This document shows, one piece after another, positions 26,601 through 41,600 of a stretch of 64,000 nt of DNA (its first letter is position 1; each line of letters begins with the position of its first letter). Below the pieces are notes generated by a model. That model saw nothing but the letters and a program-made list of their open reading frames with translations. It ran no database searches and was not told where the DNA came from. The stretch covers positions 12,205,001 through 12,269,000 of the forward strand of contig NC_087110.1 of NCBI RefSeq assembly GCF_963855985.1. Reading direction: 5' to 3'. The position numbers were made by a program, and so were the translations under genes. This DNA comes from Ostrinia nubilalis. Its lineage: Eukaryota > Arthropoda > Insecta > Lepidoptera > Crambidae.

Positions 26601-29600
26601 TTTCTTTCAGACTCCATAAACGTAACTTGACATTCGGTCGTTCGTTTCAGCCAAATAACGTCTACTTCTGGACAAAGTACCTACCCCAAGGATTTCCATA
26701 ATGACCGGTCTTGCGCTGCCCGTATCCAGGTTCTTCTCGTGTCCCACACCAGATCGTCAGTCCACCTAGGGACACTTCTTGACATACGGACAGCGAAACT
26801 ATTACGAAAGCTAACTTAGAGTCCGGTGGCCTAATTCACGTATTTTGACACAGTCGAAATCTCGTTGACGTTTGGAAGTCGTCCTATTGAAAAACGGTTC
26901 TAAATCCGTATTCACAAAGGTCATTTTGATAGAACGATTAATCGATAGGATCGCAACTCAGCGATTTGTTGTCGTTGAAGTTTTGTTACGTGAATAAGGC
27001 TACGGTCTTCGTTGTAGTGAATCTACTATACCTTCTTTATTTGTGGCGGCGTATTTGCAAACTTTTCCAATATACTCCAGCGGAATGGTTTCTGGAAAAT
27101 AAGTTGGTGACGTGTCTTTATTGTTTCTTTTATAAATTGCGCGTTTATATTTAGAAGTGAAGTTTGAAATTTCGCTACAAACAAGAAGTAAACTTTCAGC
27201 TCGAGTGGTTAAATTGGATCTGTACTCTGTAGGTATTGATGTTGATAGTGCGAAAGCAATTTATATAATTAGGTTCGTGTTATAGGAAATGAATCGTAGA
27301 CACTTAGGACTTGATTGAAAGTCAAGCATAAATTTGTTTGAGATTGAATTGAGTTTACGTGTGGTTTTTAAATAAGGAGATCCGAAATTCGCCGCATCAT
27401 TTACAAGCCGCCACCGCGGTACCGCTATTATTAAATTCGGTATACTTACTTATGTACCTGAAAAATAGCTTAGGTCATCTACCTACTATGAAACTTTAAT
27501 AACATTAAAATCTATTTTACCAATGGCAGCCGAGTTCAGCCTGCTATGGTTTTGACTGATCTTATAAGAAAGTGCCATGCCAGTATGGGCTCCAGCGTCT
27601 TTCGAGCGTTACGTCGACGCTGCGCGGGCGCTGGCAAGCCGACGACGTCTGAAAGACACTAGTATCCTACTAGTGTCCCATATTGGTAACAAACTTATAG
27701 GACAACTAACGGCCGCCCGCGACACGTGCGCGTGGATCCCGTTTTACCCCCTTAGGGGTGGAGTTTCGTAAAATCCTTTCTTAGCGGATACCTACGTCAT
27801 AACATCTACCTGCATGCCAAATTTCAGCCCGATCCGTCCAGTGGTTTGGGCTGTGCGTTGATAGATCACTATGTCAGTCAGTCACGATGAGGGAACACAT
27901 CAATTAATTTAACTTAATACCAATTGTTTCAGAGGAGCTGAGTGGTATCTTCGTGAAGAGCATCAGCGAGGGCAGCTCCGCCGACCTCTGCGGCAAGATA
28001 CAGGTCAACGATAGGATTGTGGAGGTTAGTTATTATTGATTTATCATTTAACATTATTCCCGGATGTTCCCGGCGTAGGTGCAGCATAAAAAAATAACTT
28101 GAAATTTCAAATCGACCTGCATCTGGTGGTATTGAATCTGAGACTATTAGCTTGCATTTGAAGATGTGAACCAGCGTAAAATGCAAAAATCTTAATAGCT
28201 ACGAGTGTGGCGTCATACTGAGCAGATCTCAATTTGGTACAACAAATTATTTTTGCTCTTCATTTTGATAAATAAAAAGATAATAAAAAGAAATACAACG
28301 TTTTTATTATCAGAAACAGTTAGGTTGCTGAGCAACATTTTTCTTTTTTAAAGGTTACAAGATTAAGACTAGGACCAAAGGTTTTTAAAAAGTTTGCTTA
28401 CTTTCTCTAAAACTAGGAATACCTTTCTTATGAAATAGGTAATAATTATTTATTGCTATCTCACGTAAGCAAACACGTATTGTTCTGGCTTAGCATTAGG
28501 TTGGTAAACATTATGTTATTGTTTTGGTTGAACATCCAGTATTGTAGCGTCTTTGTATTGTTGATTAACTATAGTGCACAGTTTCCATTATTATAACGAA
28601 GCCTATTGACCGGGCAACATGTAAACAAACTGGACATGTCGCAGCACAATTCGGTCACTCTGCAAACAGCCCGAGTGCGCCCTGAATGCGTGATTGGGCG
28701 AGATGCACTACCTACTACTATGCTGCCGCTTCGATGTACCGACAGCAGAACAAGTCTTAGCTTATGGTTTTATCTATTAATGAAACTCTGTTTTTATTGT
28801 TTATCAAGTTTTAACACTAATAACCTCCTAACCCTGGCCTGGGAAGTGTAGGTAAATTCAATTTTCCTCTGATAAATTTGAGACTTAGGCCTGATTCGAC
28901 CAAAATTTTATCCGAGAATTCCTGGTATAACTGGCACATTGACAGTTTCAGTACCTACGGGAAATATGTCAAAACTGACGATTGATTTTGAGATTAATAT
29001 TTGCTCTTGTTTGGTCGAATCCACCCTAAATGACTTAATATACACAGTATCTTACTTCTTTTTTGGACAATTAGGTTCTTTTAAGCCTGCAATGCCCTGC
29101 CTAGGAACACACGCTTAAACCTTGTCAATCGAATTAAACCCTAAACTTCTGAGTCAAGAGAATCTGATGATGATGATGAGATGAGTGCAAAAATGACTGT
29201 CAATCAGGACATGTTCTAAATTTAATTCTTTATATTAATGAAATCTTTCACCTATATTCAGTAGTCCAAAGTAATCCAAGAGTGAAACGGCTAAGAAGAA
29301 GGGAATGTTAAGCATACCTAAATCTTGTGGGATGATCTAAATACTGTTATATTTCTGGTGAATTTGTTTTCGTTGTTCTGCTGTCGCTACCTCCAATTTG
29401 AATAGCGCCGACGCGCGCTCTTACGTATTGTTCTACTCCACTCTGGCGCTTATTTACTAGCAAGCTCGCTGCGTCGCCAATTTTAGAGTTTAGACGTTGC
29501 AATTTAAGATGAACTTGCTACGTGACTCGGTTTAATTGGACGTTTTAGGTCAAGGTACGAGATTTCGAAAGGTAGCTAAGATTTGAACGTGATGACCCGT

Positions 29601-32600
29601 ACAGTACCGCTAGCACGAAAAACTTTCGAGATCAAATCGTTTGCGTATTCCAATCGCCCGTGCCATTAAAAGATTTAGTACGAAAACTGCAACAGCGCCC
29701 TTGTGAACGTGTCATAAAGTGAAGTTTAGTATGAGAAATGGTTGCACGAAACTTATTTTGAGAATCAAAACTATCACGTTATCGTTTAATTCGAAGATTG
29801 AGCATCGAATTTTGTCGAATACGCAAACAATTCGAAGACGAAAGTTGTTCATGCTAGAGGTACAGTTATGTGTTTGAATCCCAAGATGTACCATAGGGTT
29901 TGAGAAATCAAATGTTTAGTCTTGTAGAAACATCAGTGTATTATTGTAGTAAATATGTAGGTATATTTTATGATATAAAAATTCGTTAAGTTGTTGTGAG
30001 TGAGTGTGAGAATCGTAGATCGTAGCAGCAAGCCACAGAAAGGTCAATATGATCATACTAGAGGCAAATTTTGCCTCACTAGCCCGAGCATATTTTTTCC
30101 GAATACCTCTCTAAGTTCTTTCTTGAAATAAGATATTTCTTATATTTATTTGTTTATAGGTAGACGGGGTTTCACTGCACGGGGTGACGAACCATAGAGC
30201 GGTGGCGTTACTGAGAGACGCAAAGGGGCCGGTGGTGCGGCTAAAAGCGTTACGGTAAGGCTTATTATTAAAAAAATATTTTTATAGTATTATGGTTATG
30301 TAGTCAGTCAGCGTCAAATAGGTCGTGACGATATCTAAAGTAGTCAAAAAGTTGATAACACAACCTTATTCCAATTGTAACAAAGACGTGTTGCCAACTT
30401 TTTGGCTAATTTGAGTGTTACCAGGCCTGTTCATCTCCGCGAGTTTACATCGAAAACAAGACACGCACGATGGCCTACCTACAGGATACTATTCGACAAG
30501 GCCTCACATACGAGCGAACATTGACTCACGCACGCGTATTCTTGTGTATGATGGAAGAAAATAAAGAAAATGGTGTACTAAATACTGTGCAGTATTTAAC
30601 TGCCTAAATAATAATAAAAACACAGAATGTACTTTTTAAGTTGCCTCAAGACACTGAGAGGTAAATAAGTAGTTAATATTATTCATGATAATTCATGGTA
30701 AATCATGTATTTCCTCCGCCATTTTCCGCAGTTTGGCACCTCACGTCACATCATTTTACCGAAGTCAGCCCTATAGCTTCGGCGCAGAGCCGATCACTGA
30801 CGTTTGTCAACAAAATGGTGCTTGACTCTTGAGACAGGATAAATTACACCATATTGTTAATGCCATTGAGCATACATTTTTTTAAATACCTTCGCGAAGT
30901 AAAACTTCTGTACGTAGTACTTATTATTATTCTGTGGTGTTACGAACTATTTGACGCTGACTGTACGTACCACGTGCAACAATGTGATATTGCAGGATCT
31001 TATCTATTAGCCAAAGCGCACTCATGCTATTTTCAATAGCGATCGGCGATTTAGCCGCTTTTTAGAAGCCGAATGCAGTGACCACACATTCCACCGCACA
31101 CTCTAAAAGCCAAACGCGGCAATTAAGTCGCTTTTCGGAAGTTCGACGCAGCAACAACAGTTGCTAAAACGCGCGATTCCGATACCAAGTTCGAACAAAT
31201 GAAGTCGCGAAATCGCGATGCTGCATCGATACAGTCAAAAAATCACTTATCGCTGATGCTAAAAGTATCATATCTGCTGAGGCCCTTAATGTTTTATCTG
31301 TCTCTGACTAACCGATCGGGAATAAAACCTCGAACCGTACATCAGCAAGTATCCTGTGTACGTCACACGACACAAGCTGAGACGCGGACCTTTTCGCTGC
31401 CCTTACATCGCCTAGATAATTTAGCCGATGCCCTATTTCTCGCCTTATATTATTATCTTATGACTGATAAGTACTGTTGTGAGCTCTGTTTGTTCTGTGT
31501 ATATTCATGTGGCAACAAAATAAACATTTTCTATTCTACTCTGTCCACCCACAAGGTGGACTGACGACCTTATAAAGGTAGCAGGAAAGCGCTGGATACA
31601 GGCTGCCACCAACCGGCTATTGTGGAAATCATGGGGGAGGCCAATGTTCAGCAGTGGACGTCCTATGGCTGAAATGATGATGAAAAAATGAAAAATCTTT
31701 ATTTTGTTAACAACAACAATGAATAGAATATAATTTGAGGTGGAATATTTCTTGTAAGTGCAATGGCACCTGTAACAGAAGGAGTCGCTCTCCCTTAACA
31801 AATTAACATTAATTATCATTTATTGTTTCTTGGAGGAGGGCGTTGATCCCTGCGACACAGTTTTATACTTCTGCAGGGGTCATCGTTTTTTCATGTATTA
31901 TGTACCTTTGTACTACTATACGAAAATAAATAAATAAATTTCTTGTCATAACCAAAAAAGATAATAAGATCACCACATATTTGAGGTTGCTATGTGTATG
32001 ATGATGATGATTCCATTCTATCCTTACAGGTACTTACGCGGGGCGGGGTTTGAGAAGCTTCAGAAGGCACTAGCAGCGCAAGACGGGCGCCGCTCCCCCC
32101 TCGCACCCCCATCACCCTCCGTCACTTCTCTGGCCAAATATAGTTTTAGTGTGGTAAGTATCATTCATTCATCATTCATACAATTGATCGGTACCGGTCG
32201 CAGTGATACTAGGACTTTGTGAACTAGAATAGTCGCTTAAGGCGCTACCTCGTAAAAGTTTTCGGCCGACTGAATGCCTCGCACACAGAGGGATAGAAAT
32301 ATGATTTCTCAGTGCGAGGAAAGGGACAGCAATAGCGCGCGCGGCGCGGAATAAAATAACGTAAGCGACAAAAATCGGAAATCATGTATTTATTGAAAAA
32401 CCAAACACTATTTAAAGAAAATAACTCGACCAGTACTTAGAATAGTATGTTATTACCTTACCAATATACAAAATTTGGTATTGAAATATTAGCCTATCTG
32501 CTTATAAAACGAAAAACCGAGTAATAGAAGGGTCATCTTTGGATTTTTTTTCTATCGAGAAAATTGTTTCCATTCATGTTTCGGCTTCGACCAGACACTA

Positions 32601-35600
32601 GATTTATTAGTCAACTATGACATATTTCAAAATAAGAACATAAGTAATAAGAAAAGTACGAATAAAACTAATTCTGCGCTTCTTTAAAACGCCTAATATT
32701 CGCAAGGCATCACCTTAACACAAATAAAAAAGAGTCATTCAGTATTACCTTTTTTACATACCAGAAAACGCAGCGTGAGACGTGGAAGTCATTGGGGAGG
32801 CCTATGTTCAGCAGTGGACGTCCTGTGGCTGAAATGATGATGAGATGATGATGATCATTTACTTTTTTAACGTCGGGAAATGATTTCCGCATTCTAGTCT
32901 ATGGGAACGGCCAGTGGGTTATGTGGTACTCTCCCCGCCTGCTCATTAAAGGCGGTATTAGATTCACAAAAATGAAACTGAGCCGCGTGTTGTTGGTCTA
33001 ACTTATTTCATACAGCTTCCTATTTCTAGATTCAAGGCACTGTAAAGTAGACACTATAATGTAAAAAGTTAAAAGTAGCAGACTATAAGTTATATGAAAA
33101 ATTTAAAATACTATTTGTAAACACTTGAAAAATACTCAAAATAGGGATCATTATCATCATTCAACTTAATATAATCCATCAATCATAGTTGAAGATTGCT
33201 TTGTGGCATTTCTTTGCTTGGCTTTCGTCCAGTGGATTTCCATAGGCTACATGTTACTTAAGATTAATGTATTTTCTTTCAAACTATCGATTTCGTAACT
33301 CATCAAGTTTTGCGAATATTTTACCCTGCATAACCATGTACACACGGCCACACTGTTAACTATCCATTTCCGTTTTTGCTCTCGCTCTAATCAAATGGTG
33401 ATTCTTTGCGATAGAACGAGACGACATGACAGGCAATGGATAGTTAACACAGTGGCCGATGGTACATGACTTCTTTTTATCTTTGTAACTTCGATTATGA
33501 CTACTTTTCAGTACGACGAATCAACAGTAATAGAAGTGGAGCCCGAGTCTGAGATCCAGCCTCACCTCCCCTCCCCAACCTCCCCTTCGGAGGAGGCAGA
33601 GATTGTCATCGGGAGGGACGACGACGCGCCCGAGAGGGAGGCGCGCCGCATACAGGACAAGTGGCGGGACATACTCCAGAACGAACATGACTGGCCGGGA
33701 CATCAGCATCACTACGAAATTATTGTAAGTAGCTACAAACTGTAGCAGTTAGATTTAAGTGTCTCGTAGCAAAAGGAACGAGGACAAGTAGCTGTAGCAC
33801 TTATGGTAGCCGTAGCAGTCACAAAGCAGTGCCTCGGGCCTCGTAGCAATGACCTACTTACGTGTTGTAGCGTCTTCCTACTATTTATGTGTAAATGGGA
33901 AGTGCGATGTATACTGGACAAGTGGCGGGACATACTCCAAAACGAACATGACTGGCCGGGACATCAACATCATTATGAGATTATTGTAAGTAGCCGTAAA
34001 AGTCAGAGTTCAAAGCAAAAGCTTGTAAAAACTGGCAAAAGCTACGAGTCGTAGCACTGATATTTGCCGTAGCAGTCATAGTGCCTCGTAGAAAAGAACT
34101 ACATGTCGTAGCATATCTCTACGACAGTGTGGAGGTGCGCCACATACAAGATAAGTGGCGGAACATACTCCAGAATGAGCATGACTGGCCGGGACATCAA
34201 CACCACTATGAGATTATTGTAAATACTACGAATCAGTGCCGTAGCAGTTAGACTTAAATACTTCGTAGCAAAGTGCAAGTGAATGAGTGGCCGTAGCTCT
34301 GATGATTGCCGCAGTAATTGCAGTCTAATAACTCGTAGTACAAGACCTACGTGCATCTAGACGTGTAGCATCTCCCTAATATTATGTAAGTACACTGGCA
34401 AAAGCTACGAGTCGTAGCGGAAAATAAGTGGCCGTAGCACTGACGATAACCGTAGCAGTTGCAATTCAATTGCAATAAATAGCTACATGGCGTAGCACCA
34501 GTTAATTTAGCTGTGTGCGTAGGAGCCGCTTGTATGAGAAGCAGGAAATTCTGACTACTTTGACTTCTGCAAAGAGCTACGATTTCGTAGCACTGACGCG
34601 AGTCGTAGCAATTATTTCAGTATTGCCACACAGTACACATTTGTCACACTATAACAAAATCTAAGCCAAACATCATGCTCATTTAGCAAAAAGCAAATAA
34701 TTATAAAAAATATTTTACTTTTTTGAAAATTATAAATAACTTGAAAAATCGATATGTATGAATCCGTCGCTTTTTTGTATGCATTCGAATTTGGTCGGGT
34801 AACCAGCCGTTATTTACAATTTGATATTTTTGTGTATATCTTTTTTTAAGCGATACATTTCAAGCTGAATATTATATTTTATATTTGTTCAATAAACGCT
34901 CTAATTATACGGTTGACATCCACTCATCTTGGTGTAGCTGATTCCTTGTATTTTGACGTCAAAATTATAGCACCGTCGTAGTTACTTTTAGTGATATTAT
35001 TAAACGACCCATGAATGTGCGTTTTTGAAACTTTTTATGGTTATAATACGTATAGATGAACCACGCTGAACTGTCCCACCAAACTCAATGACAGGGGGGC
35101 GCTACCATCGTTCAACTATATGGTTTCCAACATGGCTAAAATCTGAACCAGCGATCCGGTATTGACGGTGGCGCCCCACTGTCAATGTCATCGACAGGAC
35201 AGTCCAGTATTTTGGAACTATAATAAGAAGGATCGAATACAGTTTTCAGTGAGCTTGTATGTTTTGTTATTCAGGCGCTACACGATTTTTTCGGATTTTG
35301 AAGAAAGCTCGATTACTTGATATTTATTAATATTTCCATAAACATTTTTCTTTCACATATACGCACAAATCATAGGCGCACACATAATGGTTTTAGAGAT
35401 AGAGCATTCTGCAAAACGTTACCCTGGCAGGAAATGCAAAATCTCGAAAACCTGAAGACGCACAAATCACATTTTCAGCTCACACAATAGAACAAATATA
35501 AGCTATCTGCTCGTACACAGTTTTTCTCTTTCCGATCATTCGTTTAGAATTTTCCTGCTAGAACAACGTTACTCCAGCAGGAATCGTTTTTTCCGTTTTG

Positions 35601-38600
35601 TACCAAAACGACAGCACGCACAAATATCTAATTTGGCGCACATTTACACCACGTTGGGAACTAATTATACGTTCTACTCATATCACTCTATGAGCTACTT
35701 TCCAGCTGGAGTAACGTACACGAATTATTTTCCTTGTTCCCAGGTCGGCACAATAATGAAAGAAAAGGACAGCGGGCTAGGCATCTCGCTCGAGGGCACT
35801 GTACGGGTGGTCGCCGGCAAGGAGGTGCAAGCTCGGCATTACATCAGGGCGATCGCGCCCAACGGGCCGGTCGCTAAGCTGGGCCTGCATAAAGTGGGCG
35901 ATGAGCTGTTGGAGGTAGGTTTTATCTAAATATAAAAAAGGAGAAACTAACTGACTGACTGACTGACTGACTGACATATCAACGCGCAGCCTAAACGACT
36001 AAACGTAGGCACTTGAAATTTGGAAGGGACGTAGCTTAGGTACCGTAGAGGTGCAATAAAAAAAGGAATTCCCGAAATTTCCACGGGAACGGAAATTAGT
36101 GGGAAAATCCTTTTGTATGAAAAATCTAAACCACTTAGACGCTTGCAATTTGGCATGCAGGTACCTTAGTAAACTTAAAGCTTAGTTACAACAGGATATT
36201 GCAAAATTCCCACGGGAACGGGAGTTAGCGGGAAAAAACATTTGTATGAAAAAATCTAAACCGCGTAAGACAGATGAAGGGGGTAAAACGGGACCCACGC
36301 GTACGAAGTCACGGGCGGCTAGCATTCATATAAATAAGGTTAACTTGAGCGCGCGCACATCCGCTTACTTTGAAGGGAGTTGGATGCGGCAGACGCTTGC
36401 GGTGCATACGTGGTAAACCCTGTGTGTAATAGTGTGCATCTCAATATCGCACTAGTAGATCCCATGAGGTTTTAATTAGTAGGATCTGCCCCTATGGTGG
36501 GAAAAGTTCAACATAGACCCTGGCTGCCCCCGCGGTCGTTCCACATGTAAAAACAAATATTTTCTTGACTTAAGTAAGTACACTAGTTTGGAGTTGGTTC
36601 TTTAAATCATATTGACAACTGTGACTCTTTTGTACAGTTATAGCCCGACCAGGAACATAAAAACCCTCGCCATGTTGCGGAAAACTAATGGTACTAATTT
36701 CTTTTAATGGCAACAGTAACTGAAAACTTCATTGACATGTCACCTTGCATGCCAGTCTATTGCTGTCAAAGTGTAAACAAACTTTGTTTTAAATGTGTGC
36801 AATTGATTTTGTGAATTAAATTGCTTAAAACTTTTTATAGTCGTGAAAGAAAAATGGTTCACAATGTGTTAAAGTATTTGTCGAAGAGAAATACTAAGGG
36901 TTCGGACAATATTTTCATTGAATAATGTTTCCGACAAAGCTTGTCAAATTGACTGACATGTTTATCGTATAGTACAGTCCACTATGAAAATTAGCTGTGG
37001 TTTGTTTCAACTACCTATTTTAAAGATTTTTGTCACTTTCTAAGTGTTGAATTTTATGAAATTGGAAAAGAAGTACCGAGTTTGAAGCGTTCATGAGCAG
37101 ACATTGCAGTTGAATATTCAAGTTCTGAATTTGATTATTGATGAATAATATAATAAATCCTACTAGCTCGATTGATGGTTTCATTTAATTTATTTAAGCC
37201 AGGTTACCTATACTAATATTTTTTCGTTAATTTATGAAAATATCAAATTAGCCCGTAATCCTGAATCCTGATACATAAAGTTAGCCTACTAATTTAACAC
37301 AGGTACGACTGTACTCAGTGTTGCACTATCAAATGCAATTGTCGCGCCTCTATGCCAGGGTTTTTATGTTCCTGGTCAGGCTATAACTATTGCTAAAGCT
37401 GTTTTTTAACAGTTAAATAATAACATAAATATTTGTAAGTTAAGTGTGAACATAAAAACTGTGTTTACCATGAGTTTACATGAGGTGTTGCTAGCGAGTG
37501 CGTCAAAAATTCAATGAAGATTTTAGTTCTTGAAAGCAGGCGCTAAAGGCTCTGTACAATTTGTCAACCAGTTAATGTCATTTTTAACGTAATAGCACAT
37601 CTAACGTAAACTAAAGGTAAGCACACAGTTATAATGCACTTTTTTACTGTATTTACTATATCTTTGTAATGTACCATATCTTTCCTGCTACTCCTGTGTT
37701 TATTAATCTTACTTTTTGATTCTTGTGTGTCAATATGTTTTGCAAATAAACCATATGTCTATCTATCTATTTCTCCAGGTTAACGGCTGGCGAGTACTAG
37801 GCGCGCATCATGTGGAGGTGGTGACGCGGCTACGGGCTGTGACGTCACCAGTCTTGTTGGTGTGCGTCAGGAAGCAGGAGGAGCACCGCATGGACAAGAT
37901 CGAGGCCGCTGGGATCGCTAGGGTGAGGAAACTTAGTATTTATTGAAGAAGGGAAATTGCGACTACGGGATTATTCTCACCTCTCGTTCCCACCGCTGCA
38001 ACTCCTGTGTAGCCTGGATCTATAACTTGACTGCCAACAAAAACACAACCAGTGAAGGTCAAGTTTGTCCCAGGCATTGCGACTGTGATAGTTGTGATAT
38101 TATATCGCTGGTGAGTATGAGGTGGACCAGAAAATGTAGTGTAGTCAGGCCTTCCACTCTGTGGACTGACGATCTAGTGAAGGTCTTGGAACAACGCTGA
38201 AGAGATATATCGCTGGTGAGTATGAGGTGGACCAGAAAATGTAGTGTAAGCAGTCCTTCCACTCGGTGGACTGACGATCTGGTGAAGGTCTTGGGAAGCC
38301 CTTGGATGTGGGCAGCACAGGATCGATCGTTGTGGAAATCCCTGGGAGGGCTTTGTCCAGCAGCTTGAAAGAAATTAAGAATACAGCTGGCGAGTACTAG
38401 GCGCGTATCACTTGCAAGGAGTCTTCTCAATATTGAAGAAGAGACTTAAAGTTCTGGTAGTTAAGAGATATACGGCTGAAGAGTACTAGGCGTGTATCAC
38501 GTGGAAGTGGTGACGCGGCTGCGCGCGGTGACGTCACCAGTCTTGTTGGTGTGCGTCAGGAAGCAGGAGGAGCACCGCATGGACAAGATCGAGGCCGCTG

Positions 38601-41600
38601 GGATCGCTAGGGTGAGGAAACTTATTTTATCATAGAAGAAGGGGCATTGCGATTGTGGTAAAGTCCGGTCGCCGAGCGGATACAGTCTCGTCCAATGACC
38701 CCAAGCTACCCATCCTTATCACTCACACGTAATTTTGTTAGCGCACTCTCACTGCGATCGTCGTCACAGTTGCGGCTGCAATATAATTTCGAGTGAGTGG
38801 ACGAAATTTTATGTGTTCGGCGACCGGACTTTAGTTGAGATATACGGCTGGGGGGTACTAGGTGGACCAGAAAAGGCAGTGTAGGCAGACCTGACACTCT
38901 AGCGGATACATGCTTGAATTTAATATCTCAATGGGGAGACAGGAATCGTTTGCAGTTTGCCCCTCACAAAACTTATCAGCTTCTATTAAAAGGTAATCTT
39001 AAAGTTTTGCCTCGCATTAAATTCAATGAAATAACTGTTAAAAAACGGGAATCTGTTTGCTATCTCGGACTAATTTTAGAGAAAAACTTTAGTTTTGTCG
39101 AGCACATTAAACAGATCGGTGAAAAAGCTAAAAAGAACTTTTATGCCTTAAGTCACATTTCAACCTCGACGTGGGGTCTAACGTTTAAAATCCTCCGAGT
39201 AATATATTCGGCCACTTATTTAAGCTCCATTTGCTATGGTGCACCAGTTTGGGCTGACAGAGCTACTATAGGAGCCGCTCGACGGAAACTACTCCAAAGT
39301 CAACGCCTTGCATTGATTTTTCTTTGCAAAGCTTATAGAACTGTGAGCACGGAGGCTCTGCCAGTCCTGGCTGGTGTACTGCCGGTCGACTTAGAGGTAC
39401 AAAAGCGTGCGGCTATGTACTTCGCATCAAGGGAAAATATAACCTCCGATTTCTTAAATAGCCGCGATCGTTCTAAAATAAGTCGATTATTTGATTCCCG
39501 AGTAGTCGTTGAAGAAGATTTACTTAATGAATGGCAAAAAAGATGGGATACGTCAGTCAAAGGACGTCACTTATATAAATTCTTCCCGAATGTACGCGAA
39601 CGTCTAACTAGGCGATGGTTAGAAATCGACCATTGCTCGTCGCAGTTCCTCACGGGACATGGCAACTTTAAACATAAACTTCACGAATTCAAACTAGTTC
39701 CGTCTCCTTTTTGCGAGTGTTCCACTGATGATGTCAGTCATGAGCAGTCTGCCCATCATATCTTGTGGGAGTGTGATCTTTGGAAACATGAACGTGATAT
39801 AATGCTTAATTCAATACAACATACATCTGTTTCCGCAATTTATTACACCGATCTTGTCGCGACAAGGAAAAATTTCCGTGCTTTTAAGCGATTTTGTGAA
39901 AAATATTATTGGCAGGTAGTTGCTAATTGCTCATAAGATAGGCCCCCTTAATTTAATTTATTGTCCGTGGTGCATAATCTTTTTCTTAAAGGTTTTAAAC
40001 CTTTGTTTGTCACCTGTCATCCGCTTTGCAATGGAGGGAAGTCGAACCTTAATTTCGAACTCCTCCTATGTTCTTCTGATTAATTTCGTTGCGGGTCCAA
40101 TGACAGTTTAACTTTCCCCCGGGACAAACTTGACCTTCATTGGTTGGGTTTTTGTGGCGGTCAAGCTGTAGATCCTGGCTACACAGGAGTTGCAGTGGTG
40201 GGAACGAGAGGTGGGAATAGTCCCGTAGACCTGACACTCGGTGGACTGACGATCTAGTGAAGGTCTTGGGAAGCATCTGGATGCAGGCAGCACAGGACCG
40301 CGTCATTGTGGAAATCCCTGGGGGGGTTTTGTCCAGCAGTGGATATAATTAGCTTGGAAGGAATTAAGGATACGGCTGGCGAGTACTAGGCGCGTATCAC
40401 TTGCTAGGAGTCTTCTCAATATTGAAGAAGGAACTTAGTAGTTCAGATAGTCAAGACATAATATTATACGGCTGGCGAGTACTAGGCGCGTATCACGTGG
40501 AGGTGGTGACGCGACTGCGGACGGTGACGTCACCAGTTCTGTTGGTGTGCGTCAGGAAGCAGGAGGAGCACCGCATGGACAAGATAGAGGCCGCTGGGAT
40601 CGCTAGGGTGAGAAAACTTATTTTATCATAGAAGAAGGGACATTGCGATTGTGGTAAAGTCCGGTCGCCGAGCGGATACACTCTCGTCCAATGACCCCAA
40701 GCTACCCATCATTATCACTCGCACGTAATTATATTCACGCACTCTCACTGCGATCGTCGTCACAGTTGCGGCTGCAATATAATTACGAGTGAGTGGACGA
40801 AATTTTATGTGCTCGGCGACCGGACTTTAGTTGAGATATACGGCTGGGGGGTACTAAGTGGACCAGAAAACCTAGTGTAGGCAGACCTCCCTATTCGGTG
40901 GACCGATGATCTAGTGAAGGTCTTGGAACAACGCTGAAGAGATTATATCGCTGGTGAGTATGAGGTGGACCAGAAAATGTAGTGAAGTCAGGCCTTCCAC
41001 TCGGTGGACTGACGATCTGATGTAGGTCTTGGGAAGCTCTTGGATGTGGGCAGCACAGGAACGATCGTTGTGGAAATCCCTGGGGGGGTTTTGTCCAGCA
41101 GTGGATATAATTAGCTTGTAAGGAATTAAGAATACGGCTGGCGAGTACTAGGCGCGTATCACTTGCTAGGAGTCTTATCAATATTGAAGAAGGAACTTAC
41201 GGCCGAATACTGAAACGCCATTTAAATATTTGACAGCTTCTCAAATAGTTAAGCAGCTCCTAAACTTACATTTCGCATACTCAAAACAATATCTAAGCAG
41301 TTCTCAATTTTTAAGCACCTCTCAAATTAAGTTGCACTCAAACGCAACTCAAATGAATTTTCGCATACTGAAACGCCATTCAACGCTAAGCATTACTCAA
41401 ACAACTGTCAAATCGTCTTGAGCAGCCGTTAAATTTGAGAGTGCTTGCGCGGTATCTTAAATCCTATTCTTATACCTAAATCGACCTAAATAGTGGTAAA
41501 TAATGTATGTGTCATCGTTATCATTTCTTTCGAGCCTCGAGGAAATAGGTACCTAGATCTAATCGCAGGAACGCAATGAGGCTGAACGCTATTGAAAAAT

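Larger units (their letters stand above)
17246..27932 (+). other. Patj intron 4, the longest intron
   Basis: It contains an (AATCA)n run (17932-17960), a TAA-flanked MITE (18622-18751), Jockey and LINE 3' tails (18890-18980, 19488-19594), a Harbinger-type MITE (22522-22723), a hairpin MITE (23293-23410), a TIR element (23749-24200), a SINE-like repeat (25189-25413) with a LINE ORF fragment (25421-26325), an RTE fragment (26640-26790) and a further repeat (27700-27890). I see no host exon. Confidence 0.65.
30255..32029 (+). other. Patj intron 6
   Basis: Besides the P-like element it holds an RTE fragment (31545-31690) and unassigned DNA. The open frame at 31199-31564 has no recognisable family and runs into the RTE fragment. 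Confidence 0.6.
33725..34612 (+). repeat. CGTAGCA-rich intronic repeat enclosing exon 8 copies
   Basis: The intron part of the duplicated unit is studded with CGTAGCA, GCCGTAGCAGT and CTCGTAGCAAA strings at 10-40 bp spacing, about thirty in 890 bp. The unit is about 230 bp. Further intron-only units continue after exon-like copy 3 to about 34612. Confidence 0.78.
35915..37778 (+). other. Patj intron 9
   Basis: It holds a dispersed repeat with CTGACTGACTGA at one end (35928-36325) and a 747-bp TIR element (36639-37385). The rest is unassigned. Confidence 0.6.

Noticed and set aside
31199..31564. A 121-codon plus-strand open frame in intron 6.
   Set aside because: No recognisable motif, no splice context, and it ends inside an RTE fragment.
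33725..34612. A CRISPR-like pattern of short repeats (CGTAGCA) with spacers.
   Set aside because: The repeats are only about 7 bp, irregularly spaced, and lie in a eukaryotic intron; not a CRISPR array.
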